Source: Neorhizobium galegae (GTDB taxonomy: Bacteria > Pseudomonadota > Alphaproteobacteria > Rhizobiales > Rhizobiaceae). From it: a stretch of DNA of 64,000 nt. The translations under genes and the position numbers were made by a program. Below the pieces are notes generated by a model that had not been told where the DNA came from, did not search any database, and saw only the letters and a program-made list of their open reading frames with translations. Shown piece by piece: positions 53,846 to 62,208 of the stretch. Positions within the stretch are counted from its first letter, which is position 1. The number at the start of each line of letters is the position of its first letter. The DNA lies in the NCBI RefSeq assembly GCF_021391675.1, contig NZ_CP090095.1, positions 2,919,501-2,983,500 of the forward strand, read 5' to 3'.

Positions 53846-54078
53846 AAAGACCCCTCCCGGCCTGCCGGCCACCCTCCCCACAAGGGGGAGGGAGACCAAG
53901 CCGCTATGCCGGCGCCAAACTATCAACCTCGAACATCGGCCTCTGGGCACTCTCGCGATCGAAGATATGACCTCGTCGTCTTCGGAAACATCCATGCCCA
54001 TGATAGAGAATGGTGAGCGCGCGGCATATCTCCCTCCCCCTTGTGGGGAGGGTGCCCGGCAGGGCGGGAGGGGTCTTT
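53846..54078. repeat. Inverted pair of rhizobial palindromic repeats (pair D)
   Basis: Arms at about 53846-53896 and 54029-54078 are inverted: each carries CCCTCCC...GGGAGGG-type hairpins and a CCTGCCGG/CCGGCAGG core. About 130 bases between them hold no gene. The CCCGGCAGGGC tail is shared with pair A. Confidence 0.8.
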
Positions 54079-54388
54079 GCCGGGGACGATTTCACCCACC
54101 CGCGAAAAACTCGTCCAGCCTCATCAACCCCTTACCCGCATTCACGTCCCCGTCCATCCCCGCCTCCCGAAACCCGCTCCATAATCACCCCGTCATCGGA
54201 TGGGAAACCGGGTTCGCGAACCGGCATTCTCCTCCAAGGGTTTTCGGACCCCGGTTTCCGGTGATGGCTGTCGAACGTGGTGGAACGGGAACTGACAACT
54301 CCCCAAAAGCTGCAGGAACCGGTCGGGGCAGGCAAAACCACCTACCTCCCATATACTCGACACCGCCTGCCCCATTCCCAAACCAAAA
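54079..54388. other. Gene-free stretch after repeat pair D
   Basis: About 310 bases between repeat pair D and the bacA terminator show no coding region with a plausible start and family, and no RNA gene pattern. Frames here are short and have Pro/Arg-rich products typical of chance reading in GC-rich DNA. Confidence 0.5.
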
Positions 54389-54415
54389 CCGCGCCGGACA
54401 AGCCGTCCGGCGCGG
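54389..54415 (-). terminator. Terminator after bacA
   Basis: CCGCGCCGGAC and GTCCGGCGCGG are a perfect 11-base stem with loop AAGCC. On the minus strand GTTTTGGTTTGG follows. It lies 34 bases past the bacA stop. Confidence 0.85.
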
Positions 54416-54448
54416 CCAAAACTGCTGTCCTAAGACCTGTTATCCAAA

Positions 54449-55729
54449 TCAATACGGCTTATCGGCCGCAAGTTCGCCGCCTTCGGCTTCACGCTCCAGG
54501 TAATGCTGGTCGATGGCCGGAAGCGGCTCATCATTGATCGCCGCCTCGAATGCCTTCAGACGCTTATGGATGGAGAGCAGTTCGATGATCGTCGACCAAT
54601 AGCTGACCAGATACTGGAAACTGTCGCTAACCTGACCGAAGGCGGTGGAAATTTGCTGCCAGATGCCGAGCGTGATGCGACCGGCGACGAAGGTCGGCAC
54701 AAGGATGAACAGCAGGAAAAGCGCATCCAGCTGGCCAAAGGAGTAACGCGCCACGTTGAAATAGAGATAGTGCCAGTACATGCGGAAATAGTTTCGCCGC
54801 ACATTGGTGAACAGCTCACGTACGGTAACCGGATCCGCCCGATCAGCATGGTCCTCGCCGTAGACAAGTTCCTTGCGATAGGCAGCCTCTACACGCTGGT
54901 TACGGAAGTTCAGCCCGGGCAACTTGATGCCGGCAAGCGCCAGAAGCGCGGTGCCGAACAACGACCATACGATGGCCAACCAGAATAGCGCGTGCGGAAT
55001 TGCACCGATAATCGGCAGGTCGTTGACATGCTCCGACATGGCGAAAAGCAGGGGCAGGAACACCACAAGCGTCATAACCGAATTGATCAGCGCCACCCCA
55101 AGTCCTTCGAGGATATTGGCAAAACGCATCGTGTCTTCCTGCACGCGCTGGGAGGCACCTTCAATATGGCGCAGCTTTTCCCACTTAGACATGTAAAAGT
55201 CATTCATCGCCGTGCGCCAGCGGAATACGTAGTGGTTGGTGAAGAAAGCCGTTGTCACGCTAAGGACAACGCCAACCGCGCCGATCTCGAAAAACCGCAA
55301 CTGAAGATCATAGAACTGCCATGCCGTGATCCCCGGCTCGCGGGCCAATGCCCGTTGAAGGAGATCGAAAAACGGGCCGCGCCAATTGTTCACGGCAACA
55401 GAAATCTGCACACTGAAATAGGCGATAAAGATGATAAAAGCTGAGCCCCAGATGGACCAGTTCGCCCAGGGGTGATCCCTCTCGATAATTCTCCAGGCAA
55501 CGCCGAATATGACCACGAATATCGTGAAGTAAAGATAGAACCAGAGGTTGTCGGGGGTGAAGAAAAAAGCAAGCCCGACAGGCGCCTTCTGACCCTCGGC
55601 AAGCGGCGGCAGGCCGATAGCGGACCCAACCTCTGGTCCAACGGTGTACCATACGAAGATACAAACGAGGGTCCATACCGCTGCGGACAGGAAAAACAGT
55701 TTTGGCCGGGGAAAGAAGGAGTGGAACAC
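54449..55729 (-). CDS. bacA: Peptide antibiotic transporter BacA/SbmA
   Basis: This 426-residue inner-membrane protein closely resembles rhizobial BacA: 'MFHSFFPRPKLFFLSAAVWTLVCIF', 'LWFYLYFTIFVVIFGVAWRI', 'FSVQISVAVNNWRGPFFDLLQ', 'VFRWRTAMNDFYMSKWEKLRHIEGASQRVQEDTMRF'. BacA imports Pro-rich and nodule-specific cysteine-rich peptides, using the proton gradient, and is needed for bacteroid survival in some legumes; it also affects very-long-chain fatty acid lipid A. The start codon is GTG at 55729. No other symbiosis genes are adjacent. Confidence 0.95.
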   Translation of the reverse strand: MFHSFFPRPKLFFLSAAVWTLVCIFVWYTVGPEVGSAIGLPPLAEGQKAPVGLAFFFTPDNLWFYLYFTIFVVIFGVAWRIIERDHPWANWSIWGSAFIIFIAYFSVQISVAVNNWRGPFFDLLQRALAREPGITAWQFYDLQLRFFEIGAVGVVLSVTTAFFTNHYVFRWRTAMNDFYMSKWEKLRHIEGASQRVQEDTMRFANILEGLGVALINSVMTLVVFLPLLFAMSEHVNDLPIIGAIPHALFWLAIVWSLFGTALLALAGIKLPGLNFRNQRVEAAYRKELVYGEDHADRADPVTVRELFTNVRRNYFRMYWHYLYFNVARYSFGQLDALFLLFILVPTFVAGRITLGIWQQISTAFGQVSDSFQYLVSYWSTIIELLSIHKRLKAFEAAINDEPLPAIDQHYLEREAEGGELAADKPY

Positions 55730-55832
55730 GGAGCTTTGGCTTTCCTGAGTTCGAGTCGGCGGGATGTCGGAAACGACTGTTGAGCCGGAAACTAAGGCAG
55801 TTCCAAGGGGGCGGCAATGGGCCCGTCACTTT

Positions 55833-55848
55833 GTTACGCAATTGTAAC
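55833..55848 (-). promoter_or_regulatory. Inverted repeat in the bacA upstream region
   Basis: GTTAC-GCAATT-GTAAC lies about 105 bases before bacA, in the 129-base gap after the MFS gene. It is a candidate operator with no known match. Confidence 0.3.
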
Positions 55849-55858
55849 CGCGGGATTA

Positions 55859-57037
55859 TTAGGAAGCGCTGCGCGCAACCGGGAGTGCGAGGAGAACGCA
55901 GACGACAAGCGCCGCCGCCGCGATCAGCGTCGGGGCGACAAAACTGCCGCCGCTTGCTTCAGCGATCCAGCCGGCCACAAGCGGGCCGATGATCTGGCCG
56001 GTGCCGAAGGCGGCGGTGGCAGAGGCGAGCGCGCGGCGCGGGCTTTCCGGCGAGAGTTTCCGGCCGATCTGCAGCCCGTAGGCGGTGATCACCATGAAGG
56101 TGACGCCGAGCAGCAGCCCTCCGACAAGCGCCCCGGCGGTCGGCGGCAGCATGACCGAACCGAGCACCCCGACCATCTGCAGCCCGAGCGCTGCGGTATA
56201 GGCCTTGGCGAGCCCGAAGCGATTGACCACCGGCCGCCACAGGATCAGCGAGACGGCGGCGGCCGAACCGGTCAGGAACCAGGCGAGGAATTCGACGATC
56301 GGACCGGCATTGCCGATCCGGGCGATGGTCACGAGGAAGGTCGCGGTGATCACGTAGCCGAAGCCGAACAGGCCATAGGAGGCGGTGAGCAGCACGAGCG
56401 GCCTGCGCCATTCAAGCGGCGGCTCGACCGTCGAACCGGTGCCGATCGCCTGCTTCGGCAGGATCCAGGCGACTGCGGCGAGCACGACGAGCACGATCCC
56501 CGCACCGGCAAGCCAGTTCATGCGCCATCCATGGGCGCCATCGCCGGCCATCGCGTTGACGACGAAGACCAGCGCCGAAGACAGTGCGATGCCGAGCCCG
56601 ACACCGCCGAAATGCAGGACGTTCACATTGTCGCGGCCGACCGCATAGGGCAGCACGATCGACGAGGTGAAGATCATCGCAAGCGCGCTCGCAAGCCCTG
56701 CCAGAAACCGGATGACGATGAAGGCGACGACGGAATCGGTCGCGGCCATGGCAGCGAGCAGTATCGCAGTCGCCAGAAGCCCGCCGAGGGCCACCTTGCG
56801 CTCGCGCCCGGCCGCCCAGCCGTAGGCCGACAGGATGGCGCCGACGAGGTAGCCGGCGAAATTGCCCGCGGCGATATAACCCGCATCCGCCGCCGAAAGC
56901 GGGATGCCCGTCATCATCCCGGGCAGGATCGGCGTGTAGAAGAAGCGCCCGAACCCCATCGCCGCCGCCATGGCGATCGAGCCGGCAAAGCCGATCAGCA
57001 GGGGGCGGTGCGAATAACTCGTATTGATCTGCAGCAT
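55859..57037 (-). CDS. MFS transporter, YbfB/YjiJ family
   Basis: This 392-residue inner-membrane protein has about 12 hydrophobic segments and a YbfB-like start ('LLIGFAGSIAMAAAMGFGRFFYTPILPGMM'), with 'AGNFAGYLVGAIL' and 'RFLAGLASALAMIFTSSIVLPYAV'. Substrate is unknown. The start at 57037 is chosen because the protein then begins with the conserved first helix; the extension to 57127 is not conserved-looking. It is followed by bacA on the same strand. Confidence 0.88.
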   Translation of the reverse strand: MLQINTSYSHRPLLIGFAGSIAMAAAMGFGRFFYTPILPGMMTGIPLSAADAGYIAAGNFAGYLVGAILSAYGWAAGRERKVALGGLLATAILLAAMAATDSVVAFIVIRFLAGLASALAMIFTSSIVLPYAVGRDNVNVLHFGGVGLGIALSSALVFVVNAMAGDGAHGWRMNWLAGAGIVLVVLAAVAWILPKQAIGTGSTVEPPLEWRRPLVLLTASYGLFGFGYVITATFLVTIARIGNAGPIVEFLAWFLTGSAAAVSLILWRPVVNRFGLAKAYTAALGLQMVGVLGSVMLPPTAGALVGGLLLGVTFMVITAYGLQIGRKLSPESPRRALASATAAFGTGQIIGPLVAGWIAEASGGSFVAPTLIAAAALVVCVLLALPVARSAS

Positions 57038-57239
57038 GGCACGGTTATCGCAGCCGCGCCCGGTCGCGGCAAATGAGGAATTTTCATTGCAGCGATGCAC
57101 CGGAATGATGGATCGGTACACAAGCAATCGTGCATGTGCCGCGACGATTTGGTGCAGTGCATGACGGAAATCGTCTTGCTGCTGACATGAAAGCCAGCCA
57201 ATCTCTCACCCATCGCCATCGGGGCGCGGAGGCATGCGC

Positions 57240-57455
57240 ATGGAACATGACCTGACCCTATCCGAAGTACTCGTCGATCCGTTGATCACCCAGCTTCGCC
57301 AGGCCGACGCCGTCGGTTACGCCGCTTTTGCACAATTGCTGCAGAGCGCGGCACGCGTCCATACGCGCCAGATGCTTGGAAACCTTCAGACCGAGCGCAC
57401 CGAAGCCTTCTATCGTCGTGTCGATGCCGTGTCGGGCGGCAACAAACACAACTGA
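57240..57455 (+). CDS. Small uncharacterised protein
   Basis: A 71-residue protein starts at the ATG at 57240, with GGAGG seven bases upstream (an ATG at 57234 is also in frame). It is helical ('LSEVLVDPLITQLRQADAVGYAAFAQLLQSAARVHTRQML'), cytoplasmic and unlike any family I can name. The good ribosome-binding site and a terminator after the stop argue that it is real. Confidence 0.6.
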   Translation: MEHDLTLSEVLVDPLITQLRQADAVGYAAFAQLLQSAARVHTRQMLGNLQTERTEAFYRRVDAVSGGNKHN

Positions 57456-57460
57456 CCGAT

Positions 57461-57482
57461 CTGCCGTAACGGCAGCATTTTT
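57461..57482 (+). terminator. Terminator after the small gene
   Basis: CTGCCG-TAA-CGGCAG is followed by CATTTTTCC. The sequence CCGTAACGGCAG recurs right after it, so a second alternative stem is possible. It separates the small gene from the convergent map gene. Confidence 0.7.
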
Positions 57483-57504
57483 CCGTAACGGCAGAAGTCT
57501 TCGC

Positions 57505-58260
57505 TCAATCCGCAAGCGTCAGGATCAGCGGCCCGTTGCGGGTCGCGACGATCGTGTGCTCGTATTGCACGGTAGGTGCCTTGGGATCGCTGTAGAGCGT
57601 CCAGGGATCGCCATTGCCGCCGTCCTCGGCCCAGTTGGCACCGAGCGACAGGAACGGCTCGATGGTGAACACCAGTCCGTCTTCCATCGAGCGCGTCTCA
57701 TGGCGGTCCGGCCAGGTCGGGATTTCCTTCGGCTCGTCATGCAGCGTCAGCCCGATGCCGTGGCTCGAAAGATTGGTGATCAGCGTATAGCGGTTCTTCT
57801 TGGCGAAGGTCCCGATCGCATTGCCGATGCCGGAAAGAGGCTTGCCGGCCTTGACCTGCTGCAGCCCGGTCCAGAGTGCGCGGCGGCCGTCGCGGCAGAG
57901 TTTTTCGATCTCGCGCTTCACCGGCGGCACTGCGTAGGAGGAGCCCGTATCGCCGAAGAAACCGTCCTTGACCGCCGACACGTCGATATTGACGAGGTCG
58001 CCCGCCTGGATCACCCGATCGCCCGGAATGCCGTGGGCGACTTCCTCGTTGACGCTGATGCAGGTGGCGCCCGGAAACTGGTAGCAGGTCTCCGGCGCCG
58101 ATTGCGCGCCGTTGTCTTCGAGAAACTTGCGGCCAATCGCGTCGAGCTCCCGGGTGGTGATGCCCGGCTCCAGTGCCTTCGCCATCGTTTCCATCGCCTG
58201 CGCGCAAAGCCTGCCGATATCCTTCAGCTTGGCCAGTTCGTCTTCGGTGGAGATAACCAT
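57505..58260 (-). CDS. map: Methionine aminopeptidase, type I
   Basis: This 251-residue enzyme removes N-terminal methionine from new proteins. The metal ligands are in 'GDLVNIDVSAVKDGFFGDTGSSY' (two Asp), 'LSSHGIGLTLHDEP' (His), 'FTIEPFLSLG' (Glu) and a last Glu in 'VQYEHTIV'. It has no zinc-finger extension, as in the short type I enzymes. The LLM oxidoreductase gene ends 34 bases upstream on the same strand. Confidence 0.94.
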   Translation of the reverse strand: MVISTEDELAKLKDIGRLCAQAMETMAKALEPGITTRELDAIGRKFLEDNGAQSAPETCYQFPGATCISVNEEVAHGIPGDRVIQAGDLVNIDVSAVKDGFFGDTGSSYAVPPVKREIEKLCRDGRRALWTGLQQVKAGKPLSGIGNAIGTFAKKNRYTLITNLSSHGIGLTLHDEPKEIPTWPDRHETRSMEDGLVFTIEPFLSLGANWAEDGGNGDPWTLYSDPKAPTVQYEHTIVATRNGPLILTLAD

Positions 58261-58294
58261 GGTCTGCTTTACGTCCTAACGCGTCCTAACTCGA

Positions 58295-59353
58295 TCAGGC
58301 GGCCGGTTTCGCGCCATCGGCCGAGCCCGTCAATTCTTTTCTGACAAGCGGCGCCACTTTCGTGCCGTAGAGCTCGATGCCGCGCATCACCTGGTCATGC
58401 GGCATTGGACCGATCGCCATCTGCAGCAGGAACCGGTCCATGCCGAACACCTTGTGTGCGGCGATGATCTTTTCGGCCACCAGTTCCGGCTCGCCGAGGA
58501 AGAGATTGCCGAGCGCCGAGCGCGCCTCGTCGAAATGCGCCCGGTTGGTCGGACCCCAGCCGCGTTCGCGACCGATGCGGTTCATCACCTCCGCCTGGGG
58601 GCCGTAGAACTGGTCGGCGGCGGCCTGCGTGCTGTCGGCGATGAAGCCGTGCACGTTGATGCTGGTCTTCAGCCCAGCCGGATCCTGGCCGGCGCGGCGG
58701 GCGGCCTCGCGGTAGAGGTTGAAGAAGGGTGCGAAGCGCGGATATTCGCCGCCGATGATGGCAACCGCGAGCGGCAGGCCCATGGCCCCTGCCCGCGCCA
58801 CCGATTGCGGCGTGCCGCCGACGGCGATCCAGATCGGCAGTTGCCTCTGCAGCGGGCGCGGATAGACGCCGCGGCCGTTGATCGGCGCGCGCTTCTCACC
58901 CTGCCAGGTGACGATTTCCTCGTCGCGGATGGCGAGCAGCAGGTCGAGCTTTTCGGTGAACAGCTCGTCGTAGTCGCCGAGGTCGTAGCCGAACAGCGGA
59001 TAGGATTCGATGAACGAACCGCGGCCCGCCATGATCTCCGCTCTCCCATTCGAAATAAGATCGACGGTCGAAAACTGCTGGAAAACCCGCACCGGATCGT
59101 CGGACGAGAGCACCGAGACGGCACTGGTCAGCCGGATGTTTTTGGTGATCGCGGCTGCCGCGGCAAGCACGGTGGAGGGCGACGAGACCACATAGTCGGG
59201 GCGGTGGTGTTCGCCGAGCCCGAACACGTCGAGCCCCACCTGATCGGCAAGGGCGATCTCCTCCAGCAGATTCCTGATCCGCCTTGCGCCTTCTGCGCCC
59301 TTGTCCAGTGCCGCGGCATCGACATCGCCAAAAGTATGAAGCCCGAGTTCCAT
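58295..59353 (-). CDS. LLM-class flavin-dependent oxidoreductase
   Basis: This 352-residue protein is a luciferase-like monooxygenase: '[11 protein letters not shown]', '[84 protein letters not shown]'. Such proteins use reduced FMN or F420; rhizobia lack F420 in most cases, so FMN is likely. Substrate unknown. The start at 59353 is preferred because of the conserved first residues; an ATG at 59368 is also possible. Confidence 0.88.
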   Translation of the reverse strand: MELGLHTFGDVDAAALDKGAEGARRIRNLLEEIALADQVGLDVFGLGEHHRPDYVVSSPSTVLAAAAAITKNIRLTSAVSVLSSDDPVRVFQQFSTVDLISNGRAEIMAGRGSFIESYPLFGYDLGDYDELFTEKLDLLLAIRDEEIVTWQGEKRAPINGRGVYPRPLQRQLPIWIAVGGTPQSVARAGAMGLPLAVAIIGGEYPRFAPFFNLYREAARRAGQDPAGLKTSINVHGFIADSTQAAADQFYGPQAEVMNRIGRERGWGPTNRAHFDEARSALGNLFLGEPELVAEKIIAAHKVFGMDRFLLQMAIGPMPHDQVMRGIELYGTKVAPLVRKELTGSADGAKPAA

Positions 59354-59605
59354 CTTGCAAAAATCCATTCGTTGATACCCGTCAGATAGTTATCGGGCGC
59401 GTTTGGCGCAAATGCTATTCTTTCGAAGGGAACGTTCGATGGAATGGATGGGTGCGGGGGCGACGGGCGCCGCCGGCCCCGTGACTTGGCAACCGGCACG
59501 AGACTATGAGATTTTGGGCGCAAACATAGGTTTAGATTCTAAGAGAATGGTAATCCATCGGGCGTATTCTTCCCGGCCAACAGGAACAGCGTTTTAGGCA
59601 ATCGA

Positions 59606-60979
59606 ATGAATGACGGCACCGGAAATCGGCCTGACTCGGACTTTCCGAACCTGCAATCATCGAACGACATCCTTATTGTCGAGGATTCCGCCGCTCTTTC
59701 GGCCTTGCTGCGACAGCGGCTCGAGCGGGAGACTGCCGGCAGGACCTTTTGCTGTGCGAGCCTGGAGCAGGCTCGCACGCTGCTGGCAGGGCAGAAATTC
59801 ACCCTGGCCCTGACCGGCCTCAACCTGCCTGACGCGCCCAACGGCGAGATCCTTGCCCTGCTTGCCGAATACGCGGTTCCGACAATCGTCTTCACGGCAA
59901 CCTCTGAGACGGACGCCACGATCCGCTACACGGAGCGGAAGATCATCGACTACATCGTCAAGAGCGACAACACGACGGTGGATACGGTCGTCAGGACGGT
60001 GAACCGCATCCTGACCAACAGCGCCTTTTCCGTTCTCGTCGTCGATGACGCGAGATGGGCCCGCTCCGGTCTGGTCGAGATCATGCAGCGGCAGAACTTC
60101 CGTGTCCTCGAAGCCCTTTCGGGCAAGGAGGCCCTGGACATGCTTGCCGAGAACCCATCAATCGAATTGGTCATCACCGACTACAACATGCCCGACATGA
60201 ACGGACACGAACTGACGAGGCGCATTCGCGCAACCCGGCCTTCGGACGAACTGCGCATCATCGGGGTTTCGTCTTCGTCCGACCGCGGCCTTTCCGCAAG
60301 CTTCCTGAAGGCCGGCGCGTCGGATTTCATCTACCGTCCCTTCGTCCCGGAAGAGCTGCAATGCCGCATCGACAACAATGTCGAAACGCTGACCCAGCTG
60401 AAGCGGCTGCGTTACCTGGCGGAACGAGATCATCTGACGGGCCTCGCAAACCGCCGCTTCTTCTTCGAGAAGAACCCGCCCCTGGAGCCTGCACCGGCAA
60501 ACGACGCGGTTGCCATCCTCGACATCGACCATTTCAAGTCGGTCAACGACACCTACGGCCACGAGGCCGGCGACCAGGTGCTGAAGCGTCTTGCCAGTAC
60601 CCTCAGGGAGATGACCATCGACAAGCGATACCTCGCCGCCCGCCTCGGCGGCGAAGAGTTCGCAATCTACATGAAGGATACCAATGCCTTCCAGGCCCAC
60701 TCCTTCTGCGAGCAGGTACGCAGCCGCGTCCAGACCACCAGCATCCCGCTGCAGGACAAGGACATATCGGTGACCATCTCCATCGGCGTCATGGAAATGG
60801 AGGAGCGCGAGACCTTCGGCAACCAGCTCAACGCCGCCGATCAGCTTCTCTACATGGCCAAAAAGAACGGCCGCAACCGCGTCTATTCGAGCCTGACGAT
60901 ACCGGAAGCGCTGATCCCCCAGCCGCAGGAACCGCAGGAACCCCGTACCCGAGTGACCCGGCGCCCCGGCACCCGGTGA
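59606..60979 (+). CDS. PleD-like diguanylate cyclase, REC-REC-GGDEF
   Basis: This 457-residue protein has two receiver domains and a GGDEF domain. The first receiver (about residues 22-135) lacks the phospho-acceptor: the usual Asp reads Gly ('ALTGLNLPD'). The second (about 142-265) is normal ('VITDYNMPDMNGHEL'). The GGDEF domain (about 280-440) has an active-site 'RLGGEEFAIYM'. The residues at the usual inhibitory I-site are not RxxD, so product feedback may be lost. It would make cyclic di-GMP when the second receiver is phosphorylated. The C-terminal tail is Pro/Arg-rich. Confidence 0.9.
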   Translation: MNDGTGNRPDSDFPNLQSSNDILIVEDSAALSALLRQRLERETAGRTFCCASLEQARTLLAGQKFTLALTGLNLPDAPNGEILALLAEYAVPTIVFTATSETDATIRYTERKIIDYIVKSDNTTVDTVVRTVNRILTNSAFSVLVVDDARWARSGLVEIMQRQNFRVLEALSGKEALDMLAENPSIELVITDYNMPDMNGHELTRRIRATRPSDELRIIGVSSSSDRGLSASFLKAGASDFIYRPFVPEELQCRIDNNVETLTQLKRLRYLAERDHLTGLANRRFFFEKNPPLEPAPANDAVAILDIDHFKSVNDTYGHEAGDQVLKRLASTLREMTIDKRYLAARLGGEEFAIYMKDTNAFQAHSFCEQVRSRVQTTSIPLQDKDISVTISIGVMEMEERETFGNQLNAADQLLYMAKKNGRNRVYSSLTIPEALIPQPQEPQEPRTRVTRRPGTR

Positions 60980-61098
60980 CTTGCCAAACGAAGTTTCGAA
61001 TCCGTTTTCAAAGACTTCCGGCAGCCTTCTGAATCAATCCCGAAAGCGCATCGAGGCGGGTGAGCCGCCCGAGCTTGGCCCGGGCGGCTGCCCATTCT

Positions 61099-61569
61099 TC
61101 AGAAGGTCTTGGCGACCTGTTCCAGCTGGTCGGCGACGATGCCCCAGCCGACCGTGAAACCCATCTGTTCGTGGGCCTGCTTGTCTTCCTCGGTCCAGTG
61201 ATAGGCCGTCGCGATGTATTTCGTGCGGCTGTTGCCGAGGTCCTCGAATTCGACGACCGCGGTCATGAACGGCTTTTCCGACGGCACCCAGGCGCTCGTA
61301 TAGGCGTCGGTGAAGACCAGCTTCTTGTTCGGCACGACTTCCAGATAGATCCCGTAATTGGGGATCTTCTCGCCGTTCGGTCCTTCCATCAGGATGAAGC
61401 TCGACCCGCCGGCCCGCAGGTCCATCCGGGCCTCCGTCACTTTCCACGGCTGCGGGCAGAACCATTCGCCCATCCGTTCCGGCGTGGTCCAGGCCTTGTA
61501 GAGCTTTTCGGCCGGCACGTTCATTTCGCGGACGATCTGCAATGCGTGCTTGGCGGTATTGGCGGTCAT
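61099..61569 (-). CDS. SRPBCC (AHSA1) domain protein
   Basis: This 156-residue protein has the helix-grip fold of Hsp90-activator-like proteins: 'LQIVREMNVPAEKLYKAWTTPERMGEWFCP', 'GIYLEVVPNKKLVFTDAYTSAWVP', 'WTEEDKQAHEQMGFTVGWGIVADQLEQVAKTF'. It probably binds a hydrophobic ligand. The start at 61569 follows GGGAGACC. It diverges from the DUF1905 gene across about 155 bases. No ArsR-family partner is adjacent here, unlike the copy at 43358. Confidence 0.88.
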   Translation of the reverse strand: MTANTAKHALQIVREMNVPAEKLYKAWTTPERMGEWFCPQPWKVTEARMDLRAGGSSFILMEGPNGEKIPNYGIYLEVVPNKKLVFTDAYTSAWVPSEKPFMTAVVEFEDLGNSRTKYIATAYHWTEEDKQAHEQMGFTVGWGIVADQLEQVAKTF

Positions 61570-61723
61570 TGTCGGTCTCCCTCGAGGTTTCACAAAACAT
61601 CTCATCCGATGTTGAACCTAGGACGTGTGGCGAGCACGATATCCGACAAGTGCCATGGAATTTTTTTCGGCTCATGGGCCAAATATCCTCGGGAATGGGA
61701 TGGCAGGCATCGGGAGGGGAACC

Positions 61724-62023
61724 GTGACCCAGTTCAGATTCGAGGCCGAAGTCATCCACTGGCGAGGTCCCTCGCCCTTCTTCTTCGCGCCGCTCCCTTT
61801 GAGCCATGCCGAGGAAATCAGACGGCTGTCAAAGCTTCTCACCTATGGCTGGGGCGTGATCCCGGTCGACGCGACGATCGGCGGCGTTTCGTTCTACACC
61901 TCGCTCTTCCCGAAGGACGAGACCTATCTGCTGCCGCTGAAGGACGCAGTGCGGAAAAAGACCGGCATCACGGCGGGCGACACGATCGCGGTCGAGATGA
62001 CGCTTCGGCCCCCGCGGCGGTAA
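61724..62023 (+). CDS. DUF1905 domain protein
   Basis: This 99-residue protein has the DUF1905 pattern 'FRFEAEVIHWRGPSPFFFAPLP', 'YGWGVIPVDATIGGVSFYTSLFPKDETYLLPLKDAVRKKTGI' and 'GDTIAVEMTL'. The function of the family is unknown. The GTG at 61724 follows GGGAGGGG; upstream ATGs give non-conserved extensions. Confidence 0.82.
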   Translation: MTQFRFEAEVIHWRGPSPFFFAPLPLSHAEEIRRLSKLLTYGWGVIPVDATIGGVSFYTSLFPKDETYLLPLKDAVRKKTGITAGDTIAVEMTLRPPRR

Positions 62024-62043
62024 CAGGGGCTTCGCGTGCGAGG

Positions 62044-62186
62044 CTGCCCCTCACCCTAACCCTCTCCCCGCTTGCGGGGAGAGGGGACGTGCCTCGCGAG
62101 GCCGTTGAGGGCATGGAGACGGCGCGGCTTGCGTCCTTCTCCCCGCAAGCGGGGAGAAGGTGGCGGCAGCCGGATGAGGGGCAGCC
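62044..62186. repeat. Inverted pair of rhizobial palindromic repeats (pair E)
   Basis: Arms at about 62044-62089 and 62118-62186 are inverted. Both have the CTCTCCCCGC or CTTCTCCCCGC hairpin with a GGATGAGGGG-type tail. The intervening bases hold no gene. The right arm matches the right arm of pair C closely. Confidence 0.8.
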
Positions 62187-62208
62187 CCATATGCGAGCAA
62201 CCTAGCCC

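Noticed and set aside
53967..54503. Frames of 178 and 86 codons before bacA
   Set aside because: They run through repeat pair D and the bacA terminator, with low-complexity Pro/Arg products.
55729..55830. General-stress (RpoE2-type) promoter before bacA
   Set aside because: GGAAC and CGTT are present, but the gap of about 24 bases is too long for the usual 16-18.
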